Below, piece after piece: positions 1-7,750 of a stretch of 15,403 bases of DNA (within the stretch, counting starts at the first letter, position 1; each line of letters starts with the position of its first letter). The stretch spans positions 1 through 15,403 of the forward strand of contig CAILBF010000033.1 of assembly GCA_903832395.1 (NCBI GenBank), read 5' to 3'. The notes under the pieces were generated by a model. The model ran no database searches, had not been told where the DNA came from, and saw nothing but the letters and a program-made list of their open reading frames with translations. The stretch is from an uncultured Actinomycetes bacterium (GTDB taxonomy: Bacteria > Actinomycetota > Actinomycetes > Nanopelagicales > Nanopelagicaceae). The translations under genes were made by a program, and so were the position numbers.

Positions 1-1
1 A

Positions 2-442
2 ATGGATCCAGATCGCGACATCATGATTTATATCAACTCACCTGGCGGATCATTTACTGCGCTCACTGCAATTTATGACACCATGCAGTTTGTACGCCCA
101 GATATCAGCACAATCTGCTTGGGCCAGGCTGCATCTGCCGCAGCCGTCATCCTTGCCGGAGGCGCTAAAGGCAAGCGTTATGCACTCGAGCATTCACGTA
201 TTTTGATTCACCAACCTTCATCTGAAGGTGGCGGACAGGCCTCTGATGTCGAGATTCAGGCTAAAGAGATTGCACGTATTGCGCGTTTGCAAGAAGAGCT
301 TCTTGCGCGTCACGTTGTTAAATCTGCGACTGAAATCGAAAAAGATATCGAACGTGACAAGATTTTAACTGCGGCAGAAGCCGTTGAATATGGAATCATC
401 GATCAAGTATTGGCCTCACGTAAGGCTAAAGCAGTCAAGTAA
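2..442 (+). CDS. clpP: ATP-dependent Clp protease proteolytic subunit, 5'-truncated by window edge
   Basis: This is the C-terminal 146 residues of ClpP, the serine peptidase that forms a barrel of two heptameric rings and degrades proteins fed in by ClpX or ClpC. The catalytic triad is visible: Ser45 in GQAAS, His70 in the HSRILIH stretch and Asp119 in IERDK. The family motif YINSPGG is near the visible N-terminus. The Met at residue 1 is not a real start: it falls inside the conserved DPxxDIxxYINSPGG stretch, and by comparison with E. coli ClpP (catalytic Ser97) roughly 50 residues lie upstream of the window. Actinobacteria usually have clpP1-clpP2 followed by clpX, so this is probably the clpP2 position. 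That paralogue assignment is inferred from position only. The stop codon overlaps a possible promoter for the next gene. Confidence 0.96.
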   Translation: MDPDRDIMIYINSPGGSFTALTAIYDTMQFVRPDISTICLGQAASAAAVILAGGAKGKRYALEHSRILIHQPSSEGGGQASDVEIQAKEIARIARLQEELLARHVVKSATEIEKDIERDKILTAAEAVEYGIIDQVLASRKAKAVK

Positions 443-445
443 TAT
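440..445 (+). promoter_or_regulatory. Possible -10 box for a leaderless MFS transcript
   Basis: TAATAT begins at the clpP stop codon and ends six bases before the ATG at 452. This fits the TANNNT-N6-start layout of actinobacterial leaderless promoters. No Shine-Dalgarno sequence at a useful distance and no clear -35 box were seen. It is weaker than the TANACT boxes of clpX, valS and ndk, and readthrough from clpP remains an alternative. Confidence 0.35.
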
Positions 446-451
446 TTAGGC

Positions 452-1675
452 ATGAAGCTATTTGAGGCGGGCTCCCTTTGGTCCTATAAGGGATACCGTC
501 TCTTTTGGTTTAACACCACAATATTTGTTCTTGGTGCATCTGCATTCCCCATCGCACTTGCTGTTACAGTGCTGGATGCAGGTGGCAGTGCGACAACCCT
601 TGGATTAATTCTTGGCGCGCGAGTTTTATCTGGAGTCGTTTTCGCACCTTTTGCTGGCGTCTGGGCAGATCGATTGCCACGAAGAAAAGTAATGATCACA
701 GCAGATTTATTTCGTGCCTTTATCGTCTTTGGAATGGTCTTTATCTCAGCGCCGCAACTTCCACATGTTTTACTAGCCCTAGCTGTTTTTTTAATGGGAA
801 TCGGTGATGCCTTTGGAGCGGCATCGGCCGGTGCAATACTGCCCTCACTTTTACCCGAAGATAAGTTACCAGCCGGAAATGTCGCCCGCGGAATCGTAGT
901 GAGGACGTCGACCATAGTGGGGCCGGGTATAGGCGGTTTATCTGTATTTTTAATCGGCGGTCGTTTTACTTTTCTCTTTACTGCCTTCGCCTTTGCTGCA
1001 GGAACCTATTTCCTTTCGAAAATTAAAGAAGATATTAACTCAGATAAAAAACCACGCGAGCCTTTTATGGTTGAAATGCGCGAAGGTATGCGCACAGTTC
1101 TAGATATTCCATGGATTGGCGCCATGATTGCAATGGCATCGATTCAATTAATGGTGGTTATTGCTGCTGAGGAGGTTCTTTTACCTGTCATTACAAGACG
1201 AGAGTTTGGATCCAACTCTACTTTTGCGCTTTCGGCCGCAGCATTTTCATTGGGTGGAATTATCTCAGCCATTGCAAGCGTCAAACTAAAAGTAAAGCAT
1301 CAAGGAAGGTTTTCGGTTCTTGTCTGGATTCTATTAATTATCGCTCCGCTCTCATTGGCTTTTCCAATTTCACAATCATTTGTCGTCATCGCTTATCTAC
1401 TGGCTGGCTTATCTGTGGGACCGTGGGAGGCTTTCTGGAATGCTGCGGTTCAACGCGAAGTTCCGCGCGAATTGCAGGGACGCGTATTTAGCATTGATCA
1501 AATGGGTACTGCAGGTTTGATGCCCCTTGGCATGGCCCTTGTGGGTCCAGCAGTAAACCTCTTCGGGGAAAAGCCATTGCTCATCGGGGCATCGATATTT
1601 CATGTCATTATCTGCTTGGTTGTCTTGCTAGTGCCAGGTGTTAAAGATATGAAAATGCCACAAAAAGAGCGCTGA
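452..1675 (+). CDS. Major facilitator superfamily transporter, probable exporter
   Basis: This 407-residue integral membrane protein has the length of a 12-helix MFS carrier. Motif A, the loop between helices 2 and 3, is clear at residues 69-80 (GVWADRLPRRKV). A second conserved loop near the C-terminus reads QGRVFSIDQMG, preceded by EVPRE. This pattern is common in the DHA3/MFS_3 group, which includes multidrug and siderophore exporters such as EntS-like proteins. A charged central loop (around residues 190-212) separates the two six-helix halves. The substrate cannot be read from the sequence. It starts nine bases after the clpP stop and sits between clpP and clpX, where other actinobacteria usually have no transporter. 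Proton-coupled efflux is the likely mechanism by family. Confidence 0.9.
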   Translation: MKLFEAGSLWSYKGYRLFWFNTTIFVLGASAFPIALAVTVLDAGGSATTLGLILGARVLSGVVFAPFAGVWADRLPRRKVMITADLFRAFIVFGMVFISAPQLPHVLLALAVFLMGIGDAFGAASAGAILPSLLPEDKLPAGNVARGIVVRTSTIVGPGIGGLSVFLIGGRFTFLFTAFAFAAGTYFLSKIKEDINSDKKPREPFMVEMREGMRTVLDIPWIGAMIAMASIQLMVVIAAEEVLLPVITRREFGSNSTFALSAAAFSLGGIISAIASVKLKVKHQGRFSVLVWILLIIAPLSLAFPISQSFVVIAYLLAGLSVGPWEAFWNAAVQREVPRELQGRVFSIDQMGTAGLMPLGMALVGPAVNLFGEKPLLIGASIFHVIICLVVLLVPGVKDMKMPQKER

Positions 1676-1677
1676 TT

Positions 1678-1734
1678 ATTCTTACGGCGAACAATCTCGA
1701 GCCTAAATTACGAAGCGAAAAAAGCTCTAAGAAT
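1678..1734 (+). repeat. Split inverted repeat upstream of clpX
   Basis: ATTCTTA at 1678-1684 and GAGC at 1699-1702 are complementary to the contiguous GCTCTAAGAAT at 1724-1734. This gives an interrupted stem just upstream of the proposed clpX -10 box at 1736-1741. It could be an operator or a weak end structure for the MFS message. There is no T-run after it, so it is not a normal intrinsic terminator. It may be chance in A/T-rich sequence. Confidence 0.25.
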
Positions 1735-1735
1735 C

Positions 1736-1741
1736 TAAACT
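1736..1741 (+). promoter_or_regulatory. -10 box of a probable leaderless clpX promoter
   Basis: TAAACT is followed by six bases and then the clpX ATG at 1748, so transcription would begin at or next to the start codon. There is no purine-rich ribosome binding site; the GGG at 1743-1745 is too close. The box shares the TANACT form with those of valS and ndk. No -35 hexamer is recognisable. Confidence 0.6.
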
Positions 1742-1747
1742 TGGGTC

Positions 1748-3034
1748 ATGACAAGAATCGGTGAAACTAGCGACCTGCTCAAGTGTTCCTTCTGCGGTAA
1801 AACTCAGAAGCAGGTTAAGAAACTCATTGCCGGTCCTGGCGTTTACATTTGCGATGAGTGCATCGAACTCTGTAATGAAATCATCGTTGAAGAGCTTTCC
1901 GAAGCATCTTCACTTGGTTTAGCCGAACTTCCAAAGCCACAAGAGATATTTGAATTCCTAGATCAATATGTCATTGGTCAAGATCGCGCTAAGAAATCGC
2001 TCTCAGTTGCGGTGTACAACCATTACAAGCGCGTTCAAGGCGGACATCGTGAAGACTCAATCGAATTAGCAAAATCAAATATTTTATTACTCGGTCCAAC
2101 TGGTTGCGGTAAAACGCTAATGGCCCAGACATTGGCACGCATGCTCAATGTGCCTTTTGCAATCGCGGATGCGACAGCACTTACCGAAGCGGGCTATGTC
2201 GGTGAAGATGTTGAAAATATTTTGCTTAAACTTTTACAGGCCGCAGATTACGATGTTAAAAAAGCTGAAACTGGAATTATCTATATTGATGAGATTGATA
2301 AAGTTGCCCGCAAGTCAGAGAATCCGTCAATCACACGCGATGTCTCTGGTGAAGGTGTCCAACAAGCGCTACTGAAAATTCTTGAAGGAACTGTTGCATC
2401 GGTTCCACCACAGGGTGGTCGCAAACATCCGCATCAGGAGTTCATTCAAATCGATACGACAAACGTTCTATTCATTGTCGGCGGTGCTTTCTCTGGCCTC
2501 GAAAAGATTATTGAATCACGCAGCGGTAAAGCTGGCGTCGGCTTCAACGCGACGCTCCAGGATGCCTCAGTTAAGAATCGCAGAGATATCTTTGCCGATG
2601 TCATGCCTGAAGATTTACTCAAATTTGGAATGATTCCTGAATTCATTGGGCGTCTTCCAGTTCTCACAAGTGTTGAGAATTTGGATAAGACGGCGTTAAT
2701 GCAGATTTTAACGGAGCCAAAGAATGCACTCGTTAAGCAGTACCAACGTCTCTTTGATCTCGATCATGTCGAACTCGAATTTTCAGTCGAAGCCCTCGAT
2801 GCGATTGCAGATTTGGCATTAATTCGTGGAACTGGCGCCCGTGGCTTGCGTGCGATTATGGAGTCCGTCCTTCTCTCTGTGATGTATGACGTACCTAGCC
2901 GCAGCGATATTGCAAAGGTCTTGGTCACGAAAGATTGCATCGAAACTGGCGCACAACCTGAATTCATCCTCCATACTGGCGATATTCCAAAGCGCTCCCG
3001 TGGGCAAAAGGGTCAAGAGGAGAAGAGCGCGTAA
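1748..3034 (+). CDS. clpX: ATP-dependent Clp protease ATP-binding subunit ClpX
   Basis: ClpX is the hexameric AAA+ unfoldase that recognises tagged substrates, such as ssrA-tagged proteins, and threads them into ClpP in the cytoplasm. At 428 residues it is full length. An N-terminal zinc-binding domain has Cys13, Cys16, Cys35 and Cys38. The Walker A motif GPTGCGKT is at 116-123 and Walker B IIYIDE at 177-182. The GYVG pore loop is at 149-152 and an RKH pore loop follows around 226. VGF at 264-266 stands where the ClpP-docking IGF loop lies in E. coli ClpX; Val for Ile is conservative. A sensor-2 arginine lies in GARGLR near the C-terminus. The start is fixed by the typical actinobacterial opening (RIGETSDLLKCSFCG). 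It probably works with the ClpP encoded upstream, although a transporter gene now separates them. Confidence 0.98.
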   Translation: MTRIGETSDLLKCSFCGKTQKQVKKLIAGPGVYICDECIELCNEIIVEELSEASSLGLAELPKPQEIFEFLDQYVIGQDRAKKSLSVAVYNHYKRVQGGHREDSIELAKSNILLLGPTGCGKTLMAQTLARMLNVPFAIADATALTEAGYVGEDVENILLKLLQAADYDVKKAETGIIYIDEIDKVARKSENPSITRDVSGEGVQQALLKILEGTVASVPPQGGRKHPHQEFIQIDTTNVLFIVGGAFSGLEKIIESRSGKAGVGFNATLQDASVKNRRDIFADVMPEDLLKFGMIPEFIGRLPVLTSVENLDKTALMQILTEPKNALVKQYQRLFDLDHVELEFSVEALDAIADLALIRGTGARGLRAIMESVLLSVMYDVPSRSDIAKVLVTKDCIETGAQPEFILHTGDIPKRSRGQKGQEEKSA

Positions 3035-3036
3035 TC

Positions 3037-3042
3037 TAGACT
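3037..3042 (+). promoter_or_regulatory. -10 box of a probable leaderless valS promoter
   Basis: TAGACT lies in the 15-base clpX-valS gap and ends seven bases before the valS ATG at 3050. The gap (GCTCCCT just before the start) has no Shine-Dalgarno sequence. Same TANACT form as at clpX and ndk. No convincing -35 element; upstream sequence is clpX coding DNA. Confidence 0.6.
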
Positions 3043-3049
3043 GCTCCCT

Positions 3050-5626
3050 ATGTCAGACGAGCTAGCTTCCAGCTTTTCACCAGCTGAAATTGAAGCACCC
3101 CTGTATGAAAAATGGGTAGCCGCTGGATATTTCACGGCAGATGCAACATCAACTAAGCCGCCGTTCACAATTGTTATTCCACCACCAAACGTCACGGGCT
3201 CACTGCATATTGGTCACGCCTTAGATCACACTCTGCAAGACACCCTTGTTCGTATGAAACGCATGAAGGGTTTCGAAGCGCTGTGGTTACCAGGAATGGA
3301 TCACGCTGGAATTGCAACACAAAACGTTGTTGAAAAACAGTTAGCCGCCCAAGGCATTACGCGCCACGATGTAGGGCGCGAGGCCTTTGTTAAAAAAGTT
3401 TGGGAGTGGAAGGCCGAATCTGGCGGTGCAATTCTCGATCAAATGCGCCGCTTAGGCGATAGCGTTGATTGGTCACGCGAGGCTTTCACTATGGATGCAG
3501 GTCTTTCAACTGCAGTTCTTACAATCTTTAAAAAACTTTACGACCAAGGTCTTATTTATCGTGCCGAACGCATCATTAACTGGTGTCCGCGTTGTTTAAC
3601 GGCGCTATCAGAAATTGAAGTAGAGCACCAAGATGATGCAGGCGAGTTTGTTCAAGTTCGTTATGGTGATGGTGATATTCAAATCACTGTTGCCACAACG
3701 CGCGCTGAAACAATGCTTGGTGATGGCGCAGTTGCAGTACACCCTGATGATGCGCGCTATAAGCATTTAATCGGCAAGCAAGTTCTGCTTCCATTGGCCA
3801 ATCGATATATTCCAATCATTGCCGATGAACTAGTTGAGATGGATTTTGGAACCGGCGCAGTGAAAGTAACTGCAGCTCATGATCCAAACGACTTTGAGAT
3901 GGCTATACGCCACAACGTGCCCTTTGTTGTGATTATGAACGAGCACGGTGTCATGGATGGATCCGGAACTCGCTTTGATGGAATGGATCGCTTTGATGCG
4001 CGTAAAGCCGTTGTCGAAGCACTTCGCGCTGAAGGTCGCATCATGGATGAAAAGCGGCCATATGTTCACGCCGTTGGTCACTGTTCTCGCTGCGATACAA
4101 CTATTGAGCCACGTTTATCTAAGCAGTGGTTCGTAAAAGTTGCACCTCTTGCAAAGGCAGCAGGAGATGCGGTTCGCGATGGTCGCGTAACAATTGAACC
4201 AGCTGAGTTAGCACCACGTTATTTTGATTGGATCGACAACATGCATGACTGGTGTATTTCTCGCCAGTTATGGTGGGGACATCGCATTCCCGTTTGGTAT
4301 GGACCTAATGATGAAGTTGTAGTTGTTGGTCCGGGCGAGAGCGCGCCAGCTGGCTACACTCAAGACCCAGATGTTTTAGATACTTGGTTTTCTTCTGCGC
4401 TGTGGCCATTTTCAACGTTGGGTTGGCCTGCCCAGAGTGATGATTTAAAGAAGTTCTACCCAACCTCAGTTTTAGTTACTGGCTATGACATTTTGTTCTT
4501 CTGGGTAGCTCGCATGATGATGTTTGGTTTATTTGCCATGGATGGCGTTCAGCCCTTTCATACAATCGCTTTGCACGGTTTAGTGCGCGATACGGGCGGA
4601 AAAAAGATGTCGAAATCAAAGGGCAATACCGTCGATCCAATTGAGTTCATGGATAAGTACGGCGCAGATGCCCTGCGCTTTACGTTGGCTCGTGGTGCTA
4701 ACCCGGGCAAAGACCAGGCCCTTGCCGAAGACTGGATCGGTGGATCTCGAAACTTTGCAACCAAACTATGGAATGCAACGCGCTTTGCAATGATGAACGG
4801 TGCAACCGTTGAGGGTGAACTACCCGCACTTGATTCACTAAACGCGATCGATAAGTGGATTCTGAGTCGCTTGTCAGAGGTTATTTCAGAGGTCGATTCA
4901 CTTCTCGAGCAGTATGAATTCGCTCGCGCCTGCGAGCTCATGTATCACTTTGCCTGGGATGACTTATGTGACTGGTACTTAGAGCTCTCTAAGGAGTCTT
5001 TCTCCAAAGGCGATGCCGCATCAACTAAGCGCGTACTTGGTTTTGTTTTAGATCAACTGTTTCGCTTAATGCATCCAGTGATGCCATTTATCACCGAAAC
5101 CATGTGGACAGCACTAACTGGGGGAGAGTCATTGGTAATTGCAGAGTGGCCAGTTGCTCATGCCGATCACGTTGATAAAAAGGCCGAGAAATTAATTGTT
5201 GAACTGCAAGAGATCATCACCGATGTACGTAGGTTTCGCAATGATCAGGGAATTAAAACTTCTCAGAAAATTCCAGCCCGATTTATCGCACCCGCTCATA
5301 TCAACGATTACGCAAGCGCAATGGCATTTGTTCTGCGACTGGAGTTAGGTGAGATAACACCGAGTGCCCACTGCGAAATTGGAGCGGTAAAGGTTGAGTT
5401 TGATTTAACTGGATCTATCGATGTTGTCGCCGAGCGTGCTCGCCTTGAAAAAGATTTAGCAACTGCGCAAAAGGATAAGCAAACGGCTGAAGTGAAATTA
5501 AATAACCAAGGCTTCATGGCTAAAGCTCCTGAAACCGTTCTTGTTGAGATCCGTGAACGGTTAGAGAAGACAACGGCAGATATCGAACGAATTTCTGCGC
5601 AACTTGTACAGCTTCCGCGCTCATGA
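3050..5626 (+). CDS. valS: Valyl-tRNA synthetase
   Basis: A class I aminoacyl-tRNA synthetase that charges tRNA-Val and edits mischarged threonine. At 858 residues it is within the bacterial ValRS range. The HIGH signature is at residues 53-56 in the PPNVTGSLHIGH context, and KMSKS is at 519-523. Two CxxC pairs, Cys179/Cys182 (WCPRC) and Cys345/Cys348 (HCSRC), flank the CP1 editing insertion (roughly residues 190-340) and could bind zinc, as reported for some ValRSs. The SRQLWWGHRIPVWY stretch follows the editing domain. The anticodon-binding helical domain comes next, and the last ~65 residues form the charged coiled-coil arm that is typical of ValRS and helps separate it from IleRS and LeuRS. 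Its stop overlaps the folC start by four bases. Confidence 0.98.
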   Translation: MSDELASSFSPAEIEAPLYEKWVAAGYFTADATSTKPPFTIVIPPPNVTGSLHIGHALDHTLQDTLVRMKRMKGFEALWLPGMDHAGIATQNVVEKQLAAQGITRHDVGREAFVKKVWEWKAESGGAILDQMRRLGDSVDWSREAFTMDAGLSTAVLTIFKKLYDQGLIYRAERIINWCPRCLTALSEIEVEHQDDAGEFVQVRYGDGDIQITVATTRAETMLGDGAVAVHPDDARYKHLIGKQVLLPLANRYIPIIADELVEMDFGTGAVKVTAAHDPNDFEMAIRHNVPFVVIMNEHGVMDGSGTRFDGMDRFDARKAVVEALRAEGRIMDEKRPYVHAVGHCSRCDTTIEPRLSKQWFVKVAPLAKAAGDAVRDGRVTIEPAELAPRYFDWIDNMHDWCISRQLWWGHRIPVWYGPNDEVVVVGPGESAPAGYTQDPDVLDTWFSSALWPFSTLGWPAQSDDLKKFYPTSVLVTGYDILFFWVARMMMFGLFAMDGVQPFHTIALHGLVRDTGGKKMSKSKGNTVDPIEFMDKYGADALRFTLARGANPGKDQALAEDWIGGSRNFATKLWNATRFAMMNGATVEGELPALDSLNAIDKWILSRLSEVISEVDSLLEQYEFARACELMYHFAWDDLCDWYLELSKESFSKGDAASTKRVLGFVLDQLFRLMHPVMPFITETMWTALTGGESLVIAEWPVAHADHVDKKAEKLIVELQEIITDVRRFRNDQGIKTSQKIPARFIAPAHINDYASAMAFVLRLELGEITPSAHCEIGAVKVEFDLTGSIDVVAERARLEKDLATAQKDKQTAEVKLNNQGFMAKAPETVLVEIRERLEKTTADIERISAQLVQLPRS

Positions 5627-6969
5627 TTATCTCTCCTGATGACCAAGAACGCGTAGATGCAATTGAAAAAGCGCTCCTAGCTCGCTGGCCAGAAACGCGA
5701 ATTGCTCCCTCAACGCAACGCATTGCCGCCCTTGTAGACATTCTTGGTTCACCTCAAATGACTTATCCAACGATCCATGTTGGTGGAACGAATGGGAAAA
5801 CAACGACATCGCGGATGATTGATGCTTTGTTATTTGCTCATGGGCTTCGTACTGGCCGCTTTACGAGCCCACATTTAGAGACTTACCGTGAGCGAATTGC
5901 AATCAATGGCCAACCAATTGACCCTAAAGATTTAATTTTTGCTTATAACGATATCGCTGCTTACTTGGATTTAATGGATACTAAATTTGAACATCCGATC
6001 TCATTCTTTGAGGCTGTCACCGCCCTTGGTTTTGTGGCCTTTGCCGAGCACCCAGTTGATGTCGCAGTTATTGAAGTGGGCATGGGCGGAGAGTGGGACG
6101 CAACTAATGTGGTCGAAGCCGACGTTAGCGTCTTGATGCCAATTGGTTTTGATCACATGGAGTATTTGGGACACACACTCCATGAGATTGCGGCAACTAA
6201 AGCGGGAATTATTAAAGCGGGTGGCTTTGTTGTTTTGGCTCAACAAGAGCCTGAGGCCGCTAAAGAATTAATTCGAAAAGCTGCCGAAGTAGGCGCCGAT
6301 GTGGTGCGCGAAGGCATTGAGTACTCGGTTTCATCAAGGGCCGTTGCTGTTGGCGGGCAACTAATTACAGTCACGGGATTACACGATACGTACGACGACA
6401 TCTTCCTTCCCTTGCATGGCAAACACCAGGCGTCTAATGCTGCCAGCGCGCTGGCCGCCGTCGAAGCGTTCTTTGGCGATCAACCTCTAGATATTGAGGC
6501 GGTGCGCGCAGGTTTTGCTGCGGTGACATCTCCTGGCCGATGTGAAGTAGTACATCGCGACCCAACGATAATTCTAGATGCCGCCCATAACCCTCATGGG
6601 GCAACGGCTTTAGCCGATACGTTGGAAAACGAATTTAACTTTGATGAAATTATCGCTGTTGTCGGAGTCTTTGCCGATAAAGATGCAGTTGGGATTTTGC
6701 AACAGCTTGAGCCGGTTGTTGATCATGTCATCGTGACACAAAGTTCTTCCGATCGTGCGATGTCTTCGAGTGAGCTCGAAAAAATTGCATCAAAGATTTT
6801 TGGTGTGGATCGAGTATTCGAGGTCAGCAATTTGGAAACCGCCCTTGATCGTGCTGTTACTGATGCGACTCGTCCATTAAGTGAGGACACAATTGGAATA
6901 ATCGTGACTGGTTCAGTTGTTACGGTCGGCGAAGCCCGAAGTTACTTGCGTAAGAAATTCTCCAAATGA
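5623..6969 (+). CDS. folC: Dihydrofolate synthase / folylpolyglutamate synthase
   Basis: A Mur-ligase-family enzyme that adds glutamate to dihydropteroate and lengthens the polyglutamate tail of folates, using ATP. At 448 residues it is normal for actinobacterial FolC. The P-loop GGTNGKT is at 54-60. The central domain has the GMGGEWDATNV stretch, then GFDHMEYLGHTL and ATKAGIIK, all typical of the family. The C-terminal glutamate-ligase domain shows PGRCEVV followed by LDAAHNPHG (Asp319, His322, Asn323). The ATG overlaps the valS stop as ATGA, so it is probably translated by coupled re-initiation from valS; there is no separate strong ribosome binding site. The same overlap links it to the next gene. 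Whether the enzyme has both activities cannot be decided from sequence alone. Confidence 0.96.
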   Translation: MIISPDDQERVDAIEKALLARWPETRIAPSTQRIAALVDILGSPQMTYPTIHVGGTNGKTTTSRMIDALLFAHGLRTGRFTSPHLETYRERIAINGQPIDPKDLIFAYNDIAAYLDLMDTKFEHPISFFEAVTALGFVAFAEHPVDVAVIEVGMGGEWDATNVVEADVSVLMPIGFDHMEYLGHTLHEIAATKAGIIKAGGFVVLAQQEPEAAKELIRKAAEVGADVVREGIEYSVSSRAVAVGGQLITVTGLHDTYDDIFLPLHGKHQASNAASALAAVEAFFGDQPLDIEAVRAGFAAVTSPGRCEVVHRDPTIILDAAHNPHGATALADTLENEFNFDEIIAVVGVFADKDAVGILQQLEPVVDHVIVTQSSSDRAMSSSELEKIASKIFGVDRVFEVSNLETALDRAVTDATRPLSEDTIGIIVTGSVVTVGEARSYLRKKFSK

Positions 6970-7301
6970 GAGTTTTAGGTGCATCGGTATTGGTCATGGA
7001 GAGTTTGACTTTGGGTTTTGCAATCCTGCTGGCGACTAAAGACCAATCATCGATTGGAATTGCCTACGGTTGCATTATTTCACTCCTACTATTTTTATCT
7101 GCCGGGCTTCTCAAGCGACGTTCAGGTTTCTATGTGGCTTCAGTTCTCCAGATCTTCATGATTGCCTTTGGGATATTTGTACGACCCTTTTTCTTCATAG
7201 GGGTGATTTTTATTGGGCTCTGGGCCGCGGCCATCATCGTGGGGCGAAAGGGCGAGGCCGCTCGAGCAGTGCTGATGGCGCAGGCGGACGAAAAGGCCTA
7301 A
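6966..7301 (+). CDS. Small conserved integral membrane protein, DUF4233-like
   Basis: A 111-residue protein with about four hydrophobic helices (approximately residues 4-24, 31-49, 55-72 and 74-94) and a short charged, probably cytoplasmic tail (GRKGEAARA and onward). I assign it to the DUF4233 type mainly from position: actinobacteria commonly carry a small membrane protein of this size between folC and ndk, Rv2446c in M. tuberculosis being the example I recall. The function is unknown and no catalytic motif is visible. The ATG overlaps the folC stop by four bases (ATGA), indicating translational coupling. Its own stop codon (7299-7301) directly abuts the proposed ndk -10 box. Folate or pterin-related transport would be a guess from the neighbour and is not supported by sequence. 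Confidence 0.85.
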   Translation: MRVLGASVLVMESLTLGFAILLATKDQSSIGIAYGCIISLLLFLSAGLLKRRSGFYVASVLQIFMIAFGIFVRPFFFIGVIFIGLWAAAIIVGRKGEAARAVLMAQADEKA

Positions 7302-7307
7302 TACACT
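7302..7307 (+). promoter_or_regulatory. -10 box of a probable leaderless ndk promoter
   Basis: TACACT follows directly after the stop codon of the upstream membrane-protein gene and ends six bases before the ndk GTG at 7314. No usable Shine-Dalgarno sequence is present: the only purine run, AGG at 7308-7310, is three bases from the start. Third occurrence of the TANACT form in this window. Confidence 0.6.
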
Positions 7308-7313
7308 AGGCGA

Positions 7314-7733
7314 GTGAACTCCGAGAAAACCCTGATCCTTGTAAAGCCTGATGGCGTCCGTCGTGGACTAGTTGGCGAAGTTATTTCTCGCATCGAAACT
7401 AAGGGCTATGCAATTGATGCAGTACGTATGTTGCAAGCTGATCGATCACTGCTCGAAGCACACTATGCCGAGCACATTGGAAAGCCTTTTTATGAACCAC
7501 TCGTTGAGTTCATGATGTCTGGCCCAATCGTTGCGATCGTGGCATCCGGCAATCGCGTCATCGAAGGTTTTCGATCTCTTGCCGGCGTAACCGATCCAAC
7601 CCTTGCCGCGCCAGGCACAATCCGTGGAGACTTAGCTCGCGATCAAGGCACCAAGGTTGTTCAAAATATTGTGCACGGATCAGATTCACCAGAGTCTGCT
7701 GCTCGAGAGATTCAAATTTTCTTCCCTAAATAA
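7314..7733 (+). CDS. ndk: Nucleoside diphosphate kinase
   Basis: NDP kinase transfers the gamma-phosphate of ATP to other (d)NDPs through a phosphohistidine intermediate, balancing the cytoplasmic nucleotide pools. At 139 residues it is full length. The ATP-binding Lys11 lies in ILVKPDGV, PGTIRGD is at 100-106, and the active-site His121 lies in NIVHGSDS. The C-terminal FFPK end is family-like. Translation starts at GTG: this codon gives the expected short N-terminus before the TLILVKPD strand, and no better ATG exists nearby. The gene follows a membrane-protein gene after 12 bases and precedes mreB after 17. It probably has its own leaderless promoter, so it may be expressed apart from valS-folC. 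Confidence 0.98.
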   Translation: MNSEKTLILVKPDGVRRGLVGEVISRIETKGYAIDAVRMLQADRSLLEAHYAEHIGKPFYEPLVEFMMSGPIVAIVASGNRVIEGFRSLAGVTDPTLAAPGTIRGDLARDQGTKVVQNIVHGSDSPESAAREIQIFFPK

Positions 7734-7735
7734 TC

Positions 7736-7741
7736 AAGGAG
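7736..7741 (+). promoter_or_regulatory. Strong ribosome binding site of mreB
   Basis: AAGGAG ends nine bases before the mreB ATG at 7751. It decides the start: the second in-frame Met (residue 7, where many actinobacterial MreBs begin) has no such site at a useful distance. It contrasts with clpX, valS and ndk, which have none, so mreB is translated from a leadered or polycistronic mRNA. Confidence 0.75.
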
Positions 7742-7750
7742 TATAAAAGT

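Noticed and set aside
484..915. Antisense open frame of 143 codons opposite the MFS gene
   Set aside because: No ribosome binding site or recognisable domain. The MFS frame on the + strand has motif A and the full family length.
1682..1709. TTACGG / TAAATT as a sigma-70-type promoter upstream of clpX
   Set aside because: The spacing is 16 bases but both hexamers match poorly, and the TAAACT box next to the ATG explains clpX expression better.
4558..4941. Antisense open frame of 127 codons opposite valS
   Set aside because: Ser/Arg-rich product without a motif, lying over the conserved KMSKS region of valS; a shadow frame.
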